A stretch of DNA of 64,000 bases, from assembly GCA_963930775.1 (NCBI GenBank), contig OZ005690.1:2402225-2466224 (forward strand), written 5' to 3'. Source of the DNA: Cliona cf. orientalis. Its lineage: Eukaryota > Porifera > Demospongiae > Clionaida > Clionaidae. How positions within the stretch are numbered: position 1 is the stretch's first letter; the number at the start of each line of letters is the position of its first letter. The position numbers were made by a program, and so were the translations under genes. Of this stretch, positions 47,531-59,017 are shown in pieces. Below the pieces are notes generated by a model, which saw nothing but the letters and a program-made list of their open reading frames with translations, had not been told where the DNA came from and did not search any database.

Positions 47531-48905
47531 TTATTTGTCAGCAATGTGATTCAGGTTGACCATCTCTGAGCTAACTTTCCAGAGTCTCTCTGCGACCTGA
47601 TCATCCATAGAGACGGCTGTCTTTGGCACCTGTTTGTGACAGTCGCCAAAGTATCGCCCCGATACTCCCTCCAGTTCTTCAGCGACTGCACAGTAGATGG
47701 TGGTCTGAGCTCCTTGCCGCGGTGTCTTCAGTATGAGCATCAGTAGTAGAGAGATTAAATACTGCAGGTATAATAACATTGAAATGGTTTTAGAGTCAAG
47801 TTGCTAACGAAACATTTAATGGGGTTGATTAACATGGGAAACTTTCGCAGATCAGTAGGAAGGGAGCATTTCGTGGAGAAATTTTTCACAGAATGACTGA
47901 TTGCATAAAACTTTCATGGAGAAAAACGTCACAGATGGCTATAAAATCATGCACGTTTTCTACTTCAAAAGTTTCCAGCTGTAGCTACAATATAATGTCA
48001 TGTTCTTACAGTGCGTGCCACTATAACATTTTCTAAGAATCCACGTAAGTAAAATATGCACCTTAATAATAATAGTATTATATCATGTAGGGGTACATGC
48101 ACATTCACTATAACCAACTCACACGGCCAAACCATGAGTAGGTGGATGTTGTGTCTCGTGCCAACTTCGTTCTTATAATTCCAGGATGCAGCACGTTGAC
48201 GGTGACCTTTGTACCGTGTAGGCGCTTGGCCAAGGCTCTCGTGAAGAGGATATTGGCCAGTTTGCTCTGATTGTAGGCAACGTTCTTCCTTGTACCACCA
48301 CGTGCGGGATCATCGGAGTTCATTTTATCAAATTCAAACGTTTCGCATCTCTTGTACAGCAATGAGCTCACGTTGACTATCCTAGCCGAGGGAGCTTCCT
48401 TAAGGCGATCAAGAAGGAGATTGGTGAGGAGAAAGTGACCAAGGTGGTTGACTCCCATGTGACGTTCGAAACCGTCTTCAGTAAGAAAAACGTGAGGACT
48501 GTGTATGCCAGCATTGTTGATGAGGATGTCGATTCGAGGCTCCTCTTCAAGGATCTTGGCTGCAAACTTTCTCACGGAATCCAGGGAGGCTAGATCCAGC
48601 TGAACAAACACCGCATTGTCGTTGCCACTTCTCTTCCTCACTTCAACAGCAGCTGTCTCTCCTCTTTCCACACTGCGACAGGCAAGAATCACCCTGGCAT
48701 TTCTCTTGGCCAAGTCCACAGCTGTCTCCAGTCCAATGCCAGTATTGCCTCCTGTGATAATCACTGTCTTCCCGTCCAGCCTAGCCTGGGACCTACACAC
48801 ACCTCCAGCCACCCATTTTCTAAAGAAGTAGAAGAGAGTTATGCCTGCCGCTCCACAGATAGCCAAAGTACCCAGTTGCCAGGAGTACTCTTGAACCACT
48901 TCCAT
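47531..48905 (-). CDS. S7: membrane-anchored SDR, divergent member
   Basis: Exon 1 48123-48905, exon 2 47531-47761, 337 residues. Start at MEVVQEYSWQLG, shared with S8 and S9. TGGNTGIG, NNAGI, NVSS and YNQSK present. The substrate side (CETFEFDKMNSDDPARGG) resembles S1 and S2 (FDEINSKDASRF), and its exon 2 is the most divergent in the array, so it links the plus-strand pair to the minus-strand set. Confidence 0.85.
47762..48122. other. S7 intron
   Basis: 361 bp, longer than most introns here; no element or gene recognised. Confidence 0.4.
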
Positions 48906-48930
48906 TTTAGCGCCCTGCCCTGATATGCTC

Positions 48931-48960
48931 AAGCCCCACCCCCTTAAACTTGCTGCACTG
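48931..48960 (-). promoter_or_regulatory. Conserved motif upstream of S7, repeated at S8 and S9
   Basis: AAGCCCCACCCCCTTAAACT followed by TGCTGCACTG on plus at 48931-48960, 50406-50435 and 52136-52165, each 24-54 bp upstream of its ATG. It may be core promoter or just recent duplication. Confidence 0.4.
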
Positions 48961-49150
48961 TCGACCTTTACCGATAGAATGTGACATTTAAGAGCAGCAT
49001 TAATTGAAGGACACAAAGCTACAAAAATATTTGATAATTAGAAATAGGAATAATATATTACAACAGCTATATATTATCATGGAAGAAGCTATTAAAGGGA
49101 AGGTCCAATTTCTACCTTAACTTGTGACATATAACAATAGTACTTTCATG

Positions 49151-50382
49151 TTAAAGTCCAACCATCTTGGCACTGGCTTCCCAGAGCTGTTCAGCTAGCT
49201 CGTCATCAGTGGCTTGTGGATTCGCTGGCCTCTGAATCTTACAGTCGGCCATGTACTGCCCGGTCACTCCCTCCATCTCCTCACTGACAGCACAGTAGAT
49301 GGTGGTCTGGGCTCCTTGTTTAGGTGTCTTGAAGATAAAGGGCCGTAGGAGGTTGACAATCACCTGCAAGGGATTAAATCTTAGAACATGCAATTTTTCT
49401 ATTCATACACAGACAGATATAATATGGATGGACAAACCACTCACTTCATCCATGTGGCCTGGCAGTGATGCTGGCTACATGATAAAAATCAAAATCGATT
49501 CCCCTCGGACCTCGATCCATATGAAATTTATCATAAAAACACCCTCTCTAATCATATTATAACTAGCTACAGCTACTGCATATCGGTACACCTGATCTAG
49601 ACTTCTTTAAGCTTACATACCAAGCTGAAACTCAGATTCAGGTAGTGACGAAATATGTTGGTATAGATGAGACCAGGGTGAACTGCATTCACAGTGACAC
49701 CAGTTCCCTGCAATTCCTTGGCAAGCTTTCGAGTGAAGAGGATATTTGCCAGCTTACTCTGAGCATAGGCCTCAAATGCTCCATAGGATCTCTCTAAATT
49801 AATATCGTTTAAATTAATCTGTCCACCCCGATATACACTTGATGAGATGTTAATGATCCTAGCCGAGGGGGCTTCCTTGATGCAATCAAGAAGGAGATTG
49901 GTGAGGAGAAAGTGACCAAGGTGGTTGACGGCAAATGTTAACTCAAATCCATCAGTACTCTTAGTGAAGGCATTGTTGGTCACACCAGCATTGTTGATGA
50001 GGATGTCGATTCGAGGTTCTTCTTCAAGGATTTTGGCTGCAAACTCTCTCACGGAATCCAGGGAGGCTAGATCCAGCTGAATAAACACCGCATTGTCGTT
50101 GCCACTTCTCTTCCTCACTTCAACAGCAGCTGTCTCTCCTCTTTCCACACTGCGACAGGCAAGAATCACCCTGGCATTTCTCTTGGCCAAGTCCACAGCT
50201 GTCTCCAGTCCAATGCCAGTGTTGGCTCCTGTTATGATGACAGTCTTCCCGTCCAGCCTAGCCTGGGACCTACACACACCTCCTCCTACCCATTTTCTAA
50301 TGAAGTAGAAGAAAGTTACGACTGCCGCTCCACAGACACTCAAAGTACCCAGTTGCCAGGAGTACTCTTGAACCAGTTTCAT
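49151..50382 (-). CDS. S8: membrane-anchored SDR
   Basis: Exon 1 49621-50382, exon 2 49151-49363, 324 residues. Start MKLVQEYSWQLG; anchor SVCGAAVVTFFYFIRKW. TGANTGIG, NNAGV, INISS (for NVSS) and YAQSK are in place, so it should be catalytic. LLLDC replaces LLLDR. An identical upstream GC-rich motif is shared with S7 and S9. Confidence 0.85.
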
Positions 50383-50621
50383 TTTCGAAAATTATAACGC
50401 TCGTGCAAGCCCCACCCCCTTAAACTTGCTGCACTGACCACCTTTACCGACAGGGTACGACATTCATCAAATTTTACTGGAGACCATCACTAGCTATCAT
50501 TGTCTTTATGGACACAATCTTTTTTTTTTTACTATAGCTAATGATTAGAAACAGAAAAATAGTTCTACATGGTACCAGTTGATTCTCAATTTTTTAGTAT
50601 GAGCTTCTCCTACCGTTATTA

Positions 50622-52106
50622 CTAAAGTCCGACCATCTTGGCACTGGCTTCCCAGAGCTGTTCAGCTAGCTCGTCATCAGTGGCTTGTGGATTCGTTGGC
50701 CTCTGAATCTTACAGTCGGCCAGGTACTGCCCGGTCACTCCCTCCATCTCCTCACTGACTGCACAATAGATGGTAGTCTGGGCTCCTTGTTCAGCTGTCT
50801 TGAAGAAGAAGGGCCGTAGGAGATTGACTATCATCACCTGCAAGGGATAAAAAAAAAAAATCTTTAGAATACACATCTTTTCTATCCATGCTCACTTCAT
50901 CCATAATATTATAGCCCGGCAGTGATGCTGGCTATAATCAGGAGTACATTACAAGGAGTATGAAACACACAATGTCATAGTGATAGTACAAACATCTCTT
51001 TCCAGATTTGACCCTTGTACATGAGCCCGAATATCATCCACTGAGTTACACTCTGTGTAGCTGCAGCTGCAGCTAATTACTATCACAACACAGTACAGAC
51101 ACACCATTCATGCCTTCATGGTTTTAGTGGTTGTGTGTTAATGATATTCAATCTGCAACATCAAATCTGGAAACAGAATCTGATGGTTGTACTACTACTA
51201 TGTGTGTTGCATACTCCTGGTAATGTACTCCTGCTATAATAGATTTCCCCCTCTGTATGAAATTTGTCATAAAGAATACCCCCTCTAATCATACATCTAG
51301 CTACAGCTACTGCATGTTGTTGCACCAGATCTAAGCTTACATACCAAGCCAAAATTCTGGTTCAGGTAGTTACGACATATGTTGGTATAGATGGAGCCTG
51401 GATGAAGTGCATTCACAGTGACACCAGTTCCCTGTAACTCCTTGGCAAGCTTTCGAGTGAAGAGGATGTTTGCCAGCTTACTTTGACCATAGGCCTCATG
51501 TGCACTATAAGATCTCTCTAAATTAAGATCGTTGAAATCTATCCGTGCACCATGATGTGCAAATGATGAGACGTTGACTATCCTAGCTGAGGGAGCTTCC
51601 TTGATGCGATCAAGAAGGAGATTGGTGAGGAGAAAGTGACCAAGGTGGTTGACGGCAAATGTTAACTCAAATCCATCAGCACTCTTAGTAAAAGCATTTC
51701 TGATCACACCAGCATTGTTGATGAGGATGTCAATTCGAGGCTCCTCTTCAAGGATCTTGGCTGCAAACTTTCTCACGGAATCCAGGGAGGCTAGATCCAG
51801 CTGAACAAACACCGCATTATTGTTACCACTTCTCTTCCTCACTTCAACAGCAGCTGTCTCTCCTCTTTCCACACTGCAACAGGCAAGAATCACCCTGGTA
51901 TTTCTCTTGGCCAAGTCCACAGCTGTCTCCAGTCCAATGCCAGTGTTGGCTCCTGTTATGATGACAGTCTTCCCGTCCAGGCTAGCCTGGGACCTACACA
52001 CACCTCCAGCAGCCCATTTCCTTAAGAAGTAGAAGAGAGTTACGCCTGCCGCTCCACAGATAGCCAAAGTACCCAGTTGCCAGGAGTACTCTTGAGCCAC
52101 TTCCAT
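50622..52106 (-). CDS. S9: membrane-anchored SDR, cofactor Arg changed
   Basis: Exon 1 51345-52106, exon 2 50622-50837, 325 residues. It differs from all paralogues in LACCSVERG, where the usual Arg after LAC, thought to contact the NADP phosphate in this family, is Cys. TGANTGIG, NNAGV, NVSS and YGQSK are intact. The intron (50838-51344) is 507 bp without a recognised element. Confidence 0.85.
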
Positions 52107-52339
52107 TTTTAATAGCGCCCTGCCCCAATATGCTTAAGCCCCACCCCCTTAAACTTGCTGCACTGTCGACCTTTACCGATAGAGTACATTCAGAAAAACA
52201 ATTCTGAATATTTTAAATTCATCATTATCTTTATGGACACATAAAGATTTACTATAGCTCATGATTAGAGACAGAAAAAATAGTACTACACGGTACACTA
52301 GTTGTTAAATTTTGAGGAAGTCCAATTTTTTGAGCATTA

Positions 52340-53999
52340 CTAGAGTCCGACCATCTTGGCACTGGCTTCCCAGAGCTGTTCAGCTAGCTCATCATCAGTG
52401 GCTTGTGGATTTGCTGGCCTCTGAATCTTACAGTCGGCCAGGTACTGCCCAGTCACTCCCTCCATCTCCTCACTGACAGCACAGTAGATGGTGGTCTGGG
52501 CTCCTTCCAGTGGAGTTTTCCAGAAAAAGAACGTCGGGTAGTACAGAAGTTGCTGCAAACAAAAGATTATTGTGACATCATAAAACTATTATAGGTTACA
52601 ATGATAATACAGAATTTGACTGATATTATTACTGTGGATATATAAGGAGATTTTCAATGGAGGCAACACTTTCATGAATCTGATCCCTATATTGCCTTAA
52701 GCTAGTTATCAACAATATTAATGGGCCTGTCATATGATATTTTGGACCCCCGAAATATTCGGATCCCCCATGCAGACCCTGGAAACTAACCCTGCTAACC
52801 ATTCATACTCAGAACCCAGCCCCTGACCCTTCTAAATCTCTGCTATAGTTGATTACATGCACGGGGGTCCATATATTTCAGAAATATAAGGGCCACGGGG
52901 TCCAAATATTTCGAAATATATGGACCAGGGGGAACAAAAAAGGGGGGGGGTCCAAATTTATCGTGACAGGCCACATAAGCTGTCATCTTACATTAGCCAG
53001 TACACAAAACAATTACATTAAAAGTGATAGTAATATTTAGCCCAAATTTGCACACCTATTCACTCACAAACATTACTATGGGTGTGAAATGTATGCACAT
53101 GGTTAATAATTGTCACCCTAATTCCACATGGATGCAAAAACCCACTGGATGACCCATACATTTAACTTGTAGGCAGGTTGCTTAAAGCACAAGAACACTA
53201 TCACAAAGTTTACCCACCAGTAGCTTAGAATGCTGTTGAAGTCCAGTACGAATCCCTCCTGGATGAAGGACATTAGCCGTCACGTTCGTACCCTGAAGGC
53301 GTTTAGCCAGTCCACGAGTGAATAGAATATTTGCCAATTTGCTCTTACTGTAGACAGAGATCGGTCCATAACTTCGCTCAGAATTTAGGTCGTCGATATC
53401 GATCTTCCCTCTGCGATATGCAAGGGAAGAAACACTGACTATCCTAACTGAGGGAGCTTCCTTGATGCGATCAAGAAGGAGATTGGTGAGGAGAAAGTGA
53501 CCAAGGTGGTTGGTACCAAACTGCATCTCAAAGCCGTCTTTGGTTAGCCTGCGTTCAGGAATCATCATTACTCCAGCGTTGTTGATGAGGATGTCAATTC
53601 GAGGCTCCTCTTCGAGGATCTTGGCTGCAAACTCTCTAACGGAATCAAGCGAAGAGAGATCTAGCTGAACAAACACCACATTGTCATTGCCGCTCAAGTT
53701 CTCTTCTTTACATCAACAGCAGCTGTCTCTCCCTTCTCCACGCTGCGACAGGCAAGAATCACCCTGGCATTTCTCTTGGCCAAGTCCACAGCTGTCTCCA
53801 GTCCAATGCCTGAATTTCCACCTGTGATAATCACTGTCTTCCCGTCCAGCCTAGCCTGGGACCTACACACACCTCCAGCTGCCCATTTCCTGATGAGATA
53901 GATACAGCCCAGGCCTACAACTCCAGCTGCTAGTCCTCCAAACAATCGAGGGTTGTCTAGCACCGTTTGGGGGAGATGCGCTTCAAGAAGACGGCTCAT
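52340..53999 (-). pseudogene. S10: SDR with 5-bp frameshift
   Basis: Exon 1 about 53218-53999 (start [11 protein letters not shown]), exon 2 52340-52552. A 5-bp insertion near 53694-53700 between KKR and SGNDN puts a TGA in frame. The rest (NNAGV, SVSS, YSKSK, exon 2) is undamaged, and with five bases removed the exon keeps phase 0 to a GTGGGT donor. The intron carries a MITE. Confidence 0.75.
52724..52972. mobile_element. MITE in S10 intron
   Basis: Inverted termini GGCCTGTCATATGATATTTT / complement of GGCCTGTCACGATAAATTT, with GGACCCC blocks inside both ends and an internal AAATATTTCGAAATAT palindrome. Confidence 0.65.
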
Positions 54000-54328
54000 G
54001 TTGCTGAGATATTATATTAAAATCTGCTGAATGTACAAAACATCACGCCCACTAAACAGCTTATGGTGGGTGTGTCCATCGCCAGGCCACTCCATTTTTT
54101 CCATAGCACCATTCTTCATGATCATGAACATTGCAACTTCTTTAGAACAGATTCACAAAAAATAATTACAAACACTCTTATCTAAATTGATTGTGCTGTG
54201 CCCACGACTTCATTTATATTAATTGGCCGCTAAGATGTATACTTATGTGGTAAAATCCAAATAATTATTATAACGGTCTAGGTGACAATTGATTGACATT
54301 TGAAAATTAAAAATTATAAGAATTATTA

Positions 54329-55360
54329 TCATGTATTCAGGTTATACAAAGATGTGAGTATGCCATCAACGTAAGCAAACTCTCGAATTGCCATCTTTGG
54401 AGGAGGGGGTCGTAGACAAATGGTCGGAGATGTTCGTTCATGTCTTGTGTGGTCCCTTCTCCATCCTTGCATCAGACTGCAATTTCGATATTTCACGGGT
54501 AGGCTGCTCATTGCTTCATTCACTATTTTGTTCCACTGCCTAGCGCTTGGCCAGCGCTTCAGGTAAAGCTGCCGCGTCTGATTTGTAGCAAATATTCTGT
54601 TATTCAGCACAGAGTGTCCGGCGTATAAGAGCTCAATCTTTATGCTAATGTACATGGGAGCAAAGATCCATGAAATATGGTCGAATCTTAAGGAATACGG
54701 GAGAATATTTCGGATAGTTTTGTTGTGGAATGCGTTAAAAATTGCATCAAATCGTGCAACGGAGAAGTACTCTGCTGACTCATTGATCCTACTGTGACAT
54801 CCTTGGTTCTTTCTCCCGTTGGCTGCTCGACGTAGCCACAATTTATCTTCTGTGTCAATGGCTGCCACTGCTGGTTCGACTCGAGCTAAAAACACTTCAA
54901 ATCTTCTCCACGGGTCACCGCTAGATTCGCTCTCCCCTTCATGATCACTAAGCATAATATCGTCATCCATTAGGATAAAATAGAGATACTCTTGCTTTCT
55001 CTTCATTGCTTCCACATATAACATATTCCTCCCCCTTGCCCAACTAGTCCTGATCCGCCTTGAGTAGATGTACTTAACGTTCGAAGGAGGGGGTTTATCA
55101 CATTTTCTCCTATAACTCAGTACCAAGACATCACACGGACATACCGACGGATCACCAATGACCTCTTGCAGGTAGTCCGACAGACAAGATTCCGTCTGTA
55201 ACATGTAGAGGAGTTTTATTCTATGTCTTGCTGATAATTGATGGTCCAAGTACCACGAAAGTAGGGACGTGATTAGAAGTAGATCCACTAGAATGCAGAG
55301 GACAACGGTTGTTCGCCATTTCCTCGAGGTCAATGTATGAATCAAATTCACACATGACAT
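54329..55360 (-). CDS. Intronless type II membrane protein, glycosyltransferase-like
   Basis: Single exon, 343 residues. A short cytoplasmic end is followed by one helix (about 17-37, VVLCILVDLLLITSLLSWYL) and a lumenal domain. FILMDDDIML (DDD at 132-134) resembles the metal-binding DxD of GT-A glycosyltransferases, preceded by ARGRNMLYVEAM, a position where nucleotide-sugar contacts are common. Candidate N-glycosylation sites: NES, NKT, NQT, NCS. I do not recognise the family. It sits between S10 and S11 on the same strand and has no link to SDR chemistry. A retroposed origin would explain the lack of introns. Confidence 0.65.
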   Translation of the reverse strand: MSCVNLIHTLTSRKWRTTVVLCILVDLLLITSLLSWYLDHQLSARHRIKLLYMLQTESCLSDYLQEVIGDPSVCPCDVLVLSYRRKCDKPPPSNVKYIYSRRIRTSWARGRNMLYVEAMKRKQEYLYFILMDDDIMLSDHEGESESSGDPWRRFEVFLARVEPAVAAIDTEDKLWLRRAANGRKNQGCHSRINESAEYFSVARFDAIFNAFHNKTIRNILPYSLRFDHISWIFAPMYISIKIELLYAGHSVLNNRIFATNQTRQLYLKRWPSARQWNKIVNEAMSSLPVKYRNCSLMQGWRRDHTRHERTSPTICLRPPPPKMAIREFAYVDGILTSLYNLNT

Positions 55361-55860
55361 AATTTGCAGTAGCTATCTGTAAATAAACAGGGTGTGAAGC
55401 ATTGGCCATATTTATAGTAAGAAATATGGACGAGCACTATCAAACACTAGCAACTAGTGGAGGCTCCGTAGGCCCCTAGAGTGGAAAATAGTGGGCGGGG
55501 CGGGCCAGGGGACGAGTGTATGCTCATCTGACTCACTTGATGTTCCCACAGCGGTGAAAGCTGAAGAGCACGCGGAGATCAACGCGACTGGACCATAGAC
55601 ATGACAGAGGAGGAAGGCTAGAGCGAGCTCTTGACATGTAAACAAGGGCCACCGCGCCCACTTTGAATTGAAAATGTGCCTGTCACATGACAGGAAATAG
55701 AGGCCGACATTGACACACCTACTGCGCAGGCGCAGTCTGGAAACCTCCAAAACCATAATTTTGAGATAGACAAGATTTGAGGATAGCCATAACATATTAC
55801 AATCAAGAGAACAACAGATTAATAATCATGTCCTAGATAAGAAGACTCTATAAATGTTAA
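55361..55860. other. Spacer upstream of the intronless gene
   Basis: GC-rich island-like stretch around 55480-55740 (GGGCGGGGCGGGCC at 55493). It probably holds the promoter of the intronless gene. TGACACACCTACTGCGCAGG is shared with 57432. Confidence 0.4.
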
Positions 55861-57157
55861 CTAACTAGCATTAAATTTTGTGAGTTTAGCGCTGACTTCC
55901 CAGAGCTTTTCAGCAACCTGGTCGTCAGTAGCCTGTGAATTGCTTGTCTTCTTTATCCGACAGTCGGCCAGGTATTTCCCGGTCACTCCCTCCATCTCCT
56001 CACTGACTGCACAATAGATGGTAGTCTGGGCTCCCTCCCAGGGAGTTTTCGCGAGGAACCTGGTCAACACCATTACCACTTTCCACTATAATATGGGTAA
56101 TGATAATAGAGGCGTAAATTAAACTAAAAAAGATAAAACATCAATCATTGGTCTCATCCTCATCCCCCCAGCCCTCACAGGTTAAACACATGTTTAAGGA
56201 TCGCAGTGTCTAGAGTGCCGGCAAATTTATGTACAAATTTATATTGCCATATGCAGGAGGGGGCGGAGACTAGGGCTACGTAAGAGTACAGTATTTTATA
56301 TGGACTTACCGGCACTATAACGCTTAAATTGCGGTGCCGGTACCGGCACTGTAGACACAGCGTTTAAGGATTAGCAATATAAAATTAGTACTAAGTCTTA
56401 CAAAAAAAGTATCCAGATGCCTGCCGAGTTCTGTATTGATAGCACCAGGGTGAAGGACATTAGCAGTAACACGCGTGCCCTTTAGGCGTTTGGCAAGTGA
56501 GCGAGTGAAAAGAATGTTAGCGAGTTTGCTGGTACCATAGGCCGTCCAATGAGAGTAAGAACGCTCCGAATTAAGATTATCAAAGTCTACTTTTCCCATG
56601 GCATGACCCATAGAGGATACATTGACTATCCTAGCCGAGGGAGCTTCCTTGATGCGATCAAGAAGGAGATTGGTGAGGAGAAAGTGACCAAGGTGGTTGG
56701 TACCAAACTGCATCTCAAAGCCGTCCTGGGTGAGTTTACGTTCTGGAATGGCCATTACTCCAGCGTTGTTGATGAGGATGTCAATTCGAGGCTCCTCTTC
56801 AAGGATCTTGGCTGCAAACTTTCTCACGGAATCCAGGGAGGCTAGATCCAGCTGAACAAACACCGCATTGTCGTTGCCACTTCTCTTCCTCACTTCAACA
56901 GCAGCTGTCTCTCCTCTTTCCACACTGCGACAGGCAAGAATCACCCTGGCATTTCTCTTGGCCATGTCCACAGCTGTCTCCAGTCCAATGCCAGTGTTGG
57001 CTCCTGTTATGATGACAGTCTTCCCATCCAACCTTGCCTTTGATTTGCACGCTGCTCCAGCCATAAACTTTCTTATGAGGTAGAGACTGGTGAAAAACGC
57101 TAAAGCTCCTCCGAAGAGCCATGGGTGATCCAGAACAATGTCAGGAAAGATACTCAT
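55861..57157 (-). CDS. S11: membrane-anchored SDR with heat-shock-type promoter
   Basis: Exon 1 56402-57157, exon 2 55861-56085, 326 residues. Start MSIFPDIVLDHPWLFGG, then anchor and KSKARLDGK; TGANTGIG, NNAGV, NVSS and YGTSK intact. It is a recent tandem duplicate of S12 including about 250 bp of upstream DNA. Confidence 0.87.
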
Positions 57158-57232
57158 GTTGTTATTACTGATAATTCTTGAACTGAATAATATTATTCTC
57201 CGCTGATACGTGTAAATAGTGTATGGTTGAGG

Positions 57233-57328
57233 CTTTTATAACTTGTCTGGAGGCATGCGCATGCTGCTAGCGATTAGTACATGTAGTAGGTGGGTGCGGC
57301 TCATAAGTGTAGAAGAAGCTTCTAGAAG
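57233..57328 (-). promoter_or_regulatory. S11 promoter: TATA box and heat-shock element
   Basis: Reading on minus, a perfect nGAAnnTTCnnGAAn triplet (AGAAGCTTCTAGAAG as read on plus, 57314-57328) lies about 157 bp upstream of the ATG, followed by TATAAAAG (57233-57240) about 76 bp upstream. Arrangement and spacing fit a heat-shock-factor promoter. Confidence 0.6.
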
Positions 57329-57628
57329 CTGCACGCGCCCGCGCGCGCTTAGATGGGTGCACGTGTAGGCGCATGCGCGTATCATGAAGTATACTCTACT
57401 AGTATATACTAGTCACATAACAAGTCGACGTTGACACACCTACTGCGCAGGCACCCTCTCCAAATTAATTTTGAACAAACGCTCACAAAGTACTTTTGAG
57501 ATAGACAAGACCATAACTAATATTATAATCATGTACAAGGAGAACAACAGATTAATAGTCATGTGCCTAGATAAGAACAATTTACTCTTGATAAGAAGAA
57601 TAAAGACTCTAATGTTTACTATAGCTAG

Positions 57629-58846
57629 CTATGCCTTTGCATTAAAATTTGTGAGTTTAGCGCTGACTTCCCAGAGCTTTTCAGCAATCTGGTCGTCAGT
57701 AGCCTGTGGATTATTTGTCTTTTTTATCCGACAGTCGGCCAGGTATTTCCCAGTCACTCTCTCCATCTCCTCACTGACTGCACAGTAGATGGTAGTCTGG
57801 GCTCCCTCCCAGGGAGTTTTCGCAAAGAAGCGAGACACCCCCTTGAACACTTTCCACTATATGGGTAATGATAATAAGAGGTGACTCAAAATGATAAAAC
57901 ACTATTATATTGACCTCATCCTAATCCCCGGTCCTTACTGGGAGGCTGGAAGCAGTATTGACATTCAATACTACAATACATTTAGCTAGCTAGATATACT
58001 CAGTTGTTTAGAATACCACAGCTTAAACACATGTTTATTATTACCGGTATTATTATGGATTAGCAATATAAAATCAGTACTAAGTCTTACCAAAAAAGTA
58101 TCCGTATGCCTGGCGAGTTCCGTATTGATAGCACCAGGGTGAAGGACATTAGCAGTAACACGAGTGCCCTTTAGACGTTTGGCAAGTGAGCGATTAAAGA
58201 GAATGTTAACAAGTTTGCTGTTAACATAGGCATTCCACGCAGAGTAAGAACGCTCCGAATTAAGATTATCAAACTCTACTTTTCCCACTGCATGACCCAT
58301 AGAGGATACATTGACTATCCTAGCCGAGGGAGCTTCCTTGATGCGATCGAGAAGGAGATTGGTGAGGAGAAAGTGACCAAGGTGGTTGACTCCAAACTGC
58401 ATCTCAAAGCCGTCCTGGGTGAGTTTACGTTCAGGAATCAGCGCTACTGCAGCGTTGTTGATGAGGATGTCAATTCGAGGCTCCTCTTCAAGGATCTTGG
58501 CTGCAAACTTTCTCACGGAATCCAGGGAAGCTAGATCCAGCTGAACAAACACCGCATTGTCGTTGCCACTTCTCTTCCTCACTTCAACGGCAGCTTTCTC
58601 TCCTCTTTCCACACTGCGACAGGCAAGAATCACCCTGGCATTTCTCTTGGCCATTTCCACAGCTGTCTCCAGTCCAATGCCAGTGTTGGCTCCTGTTATG
58701 ATGACAGTCTTCCCATCCAGCCTAGCCTTTGATTTGCACGCTGCTCCAGCCATAAACTTTCTTATGAGGTAGAGACTGGTGAAAAACGCTAAAGCTCCTC
58801 CGAAGAGCCATGGGTGATCCAGAACAATGTCAGGAAAGATACTCAT
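57629..58846 (-). CDS. S12: membrane-anchored SDR with NNAA variant
   Basis: Exon 1 58091-58846, exon 2 57629-57856, 327 residues. Near twin of S11 but NNAG reads NNAA and the active site is YVNSK. NVSS present. The Gly to Ala change is conservative. Confidence 0.85.
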
Positions 58847-58922
58847 ATTAATTATCGGTAATTTTTGAACTGAATAATATTATTCTCAGCTGATACGTGT
58901 ATATTTTAGTGTATGGTTGACG

Positions 58923-59017
58923 CTTTTATAACTTTGTCTGGAGGCATGCGCATGCAGCTAATATTAGTAGGTGGGTGTAGCTCATTGGTATGCAAGTGTA
59001 GAAGAAGCTTCTAGAAG
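58923..59017 (-). promoter_or_regulatory. S12 promoter: TATA box and heat-shock element
   Basis: Same layout as S11: heat-shock triplet at 59003-59017, TATAAAAG at 58923-58930, identical distances to the ATG. Confidence 0.6.
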
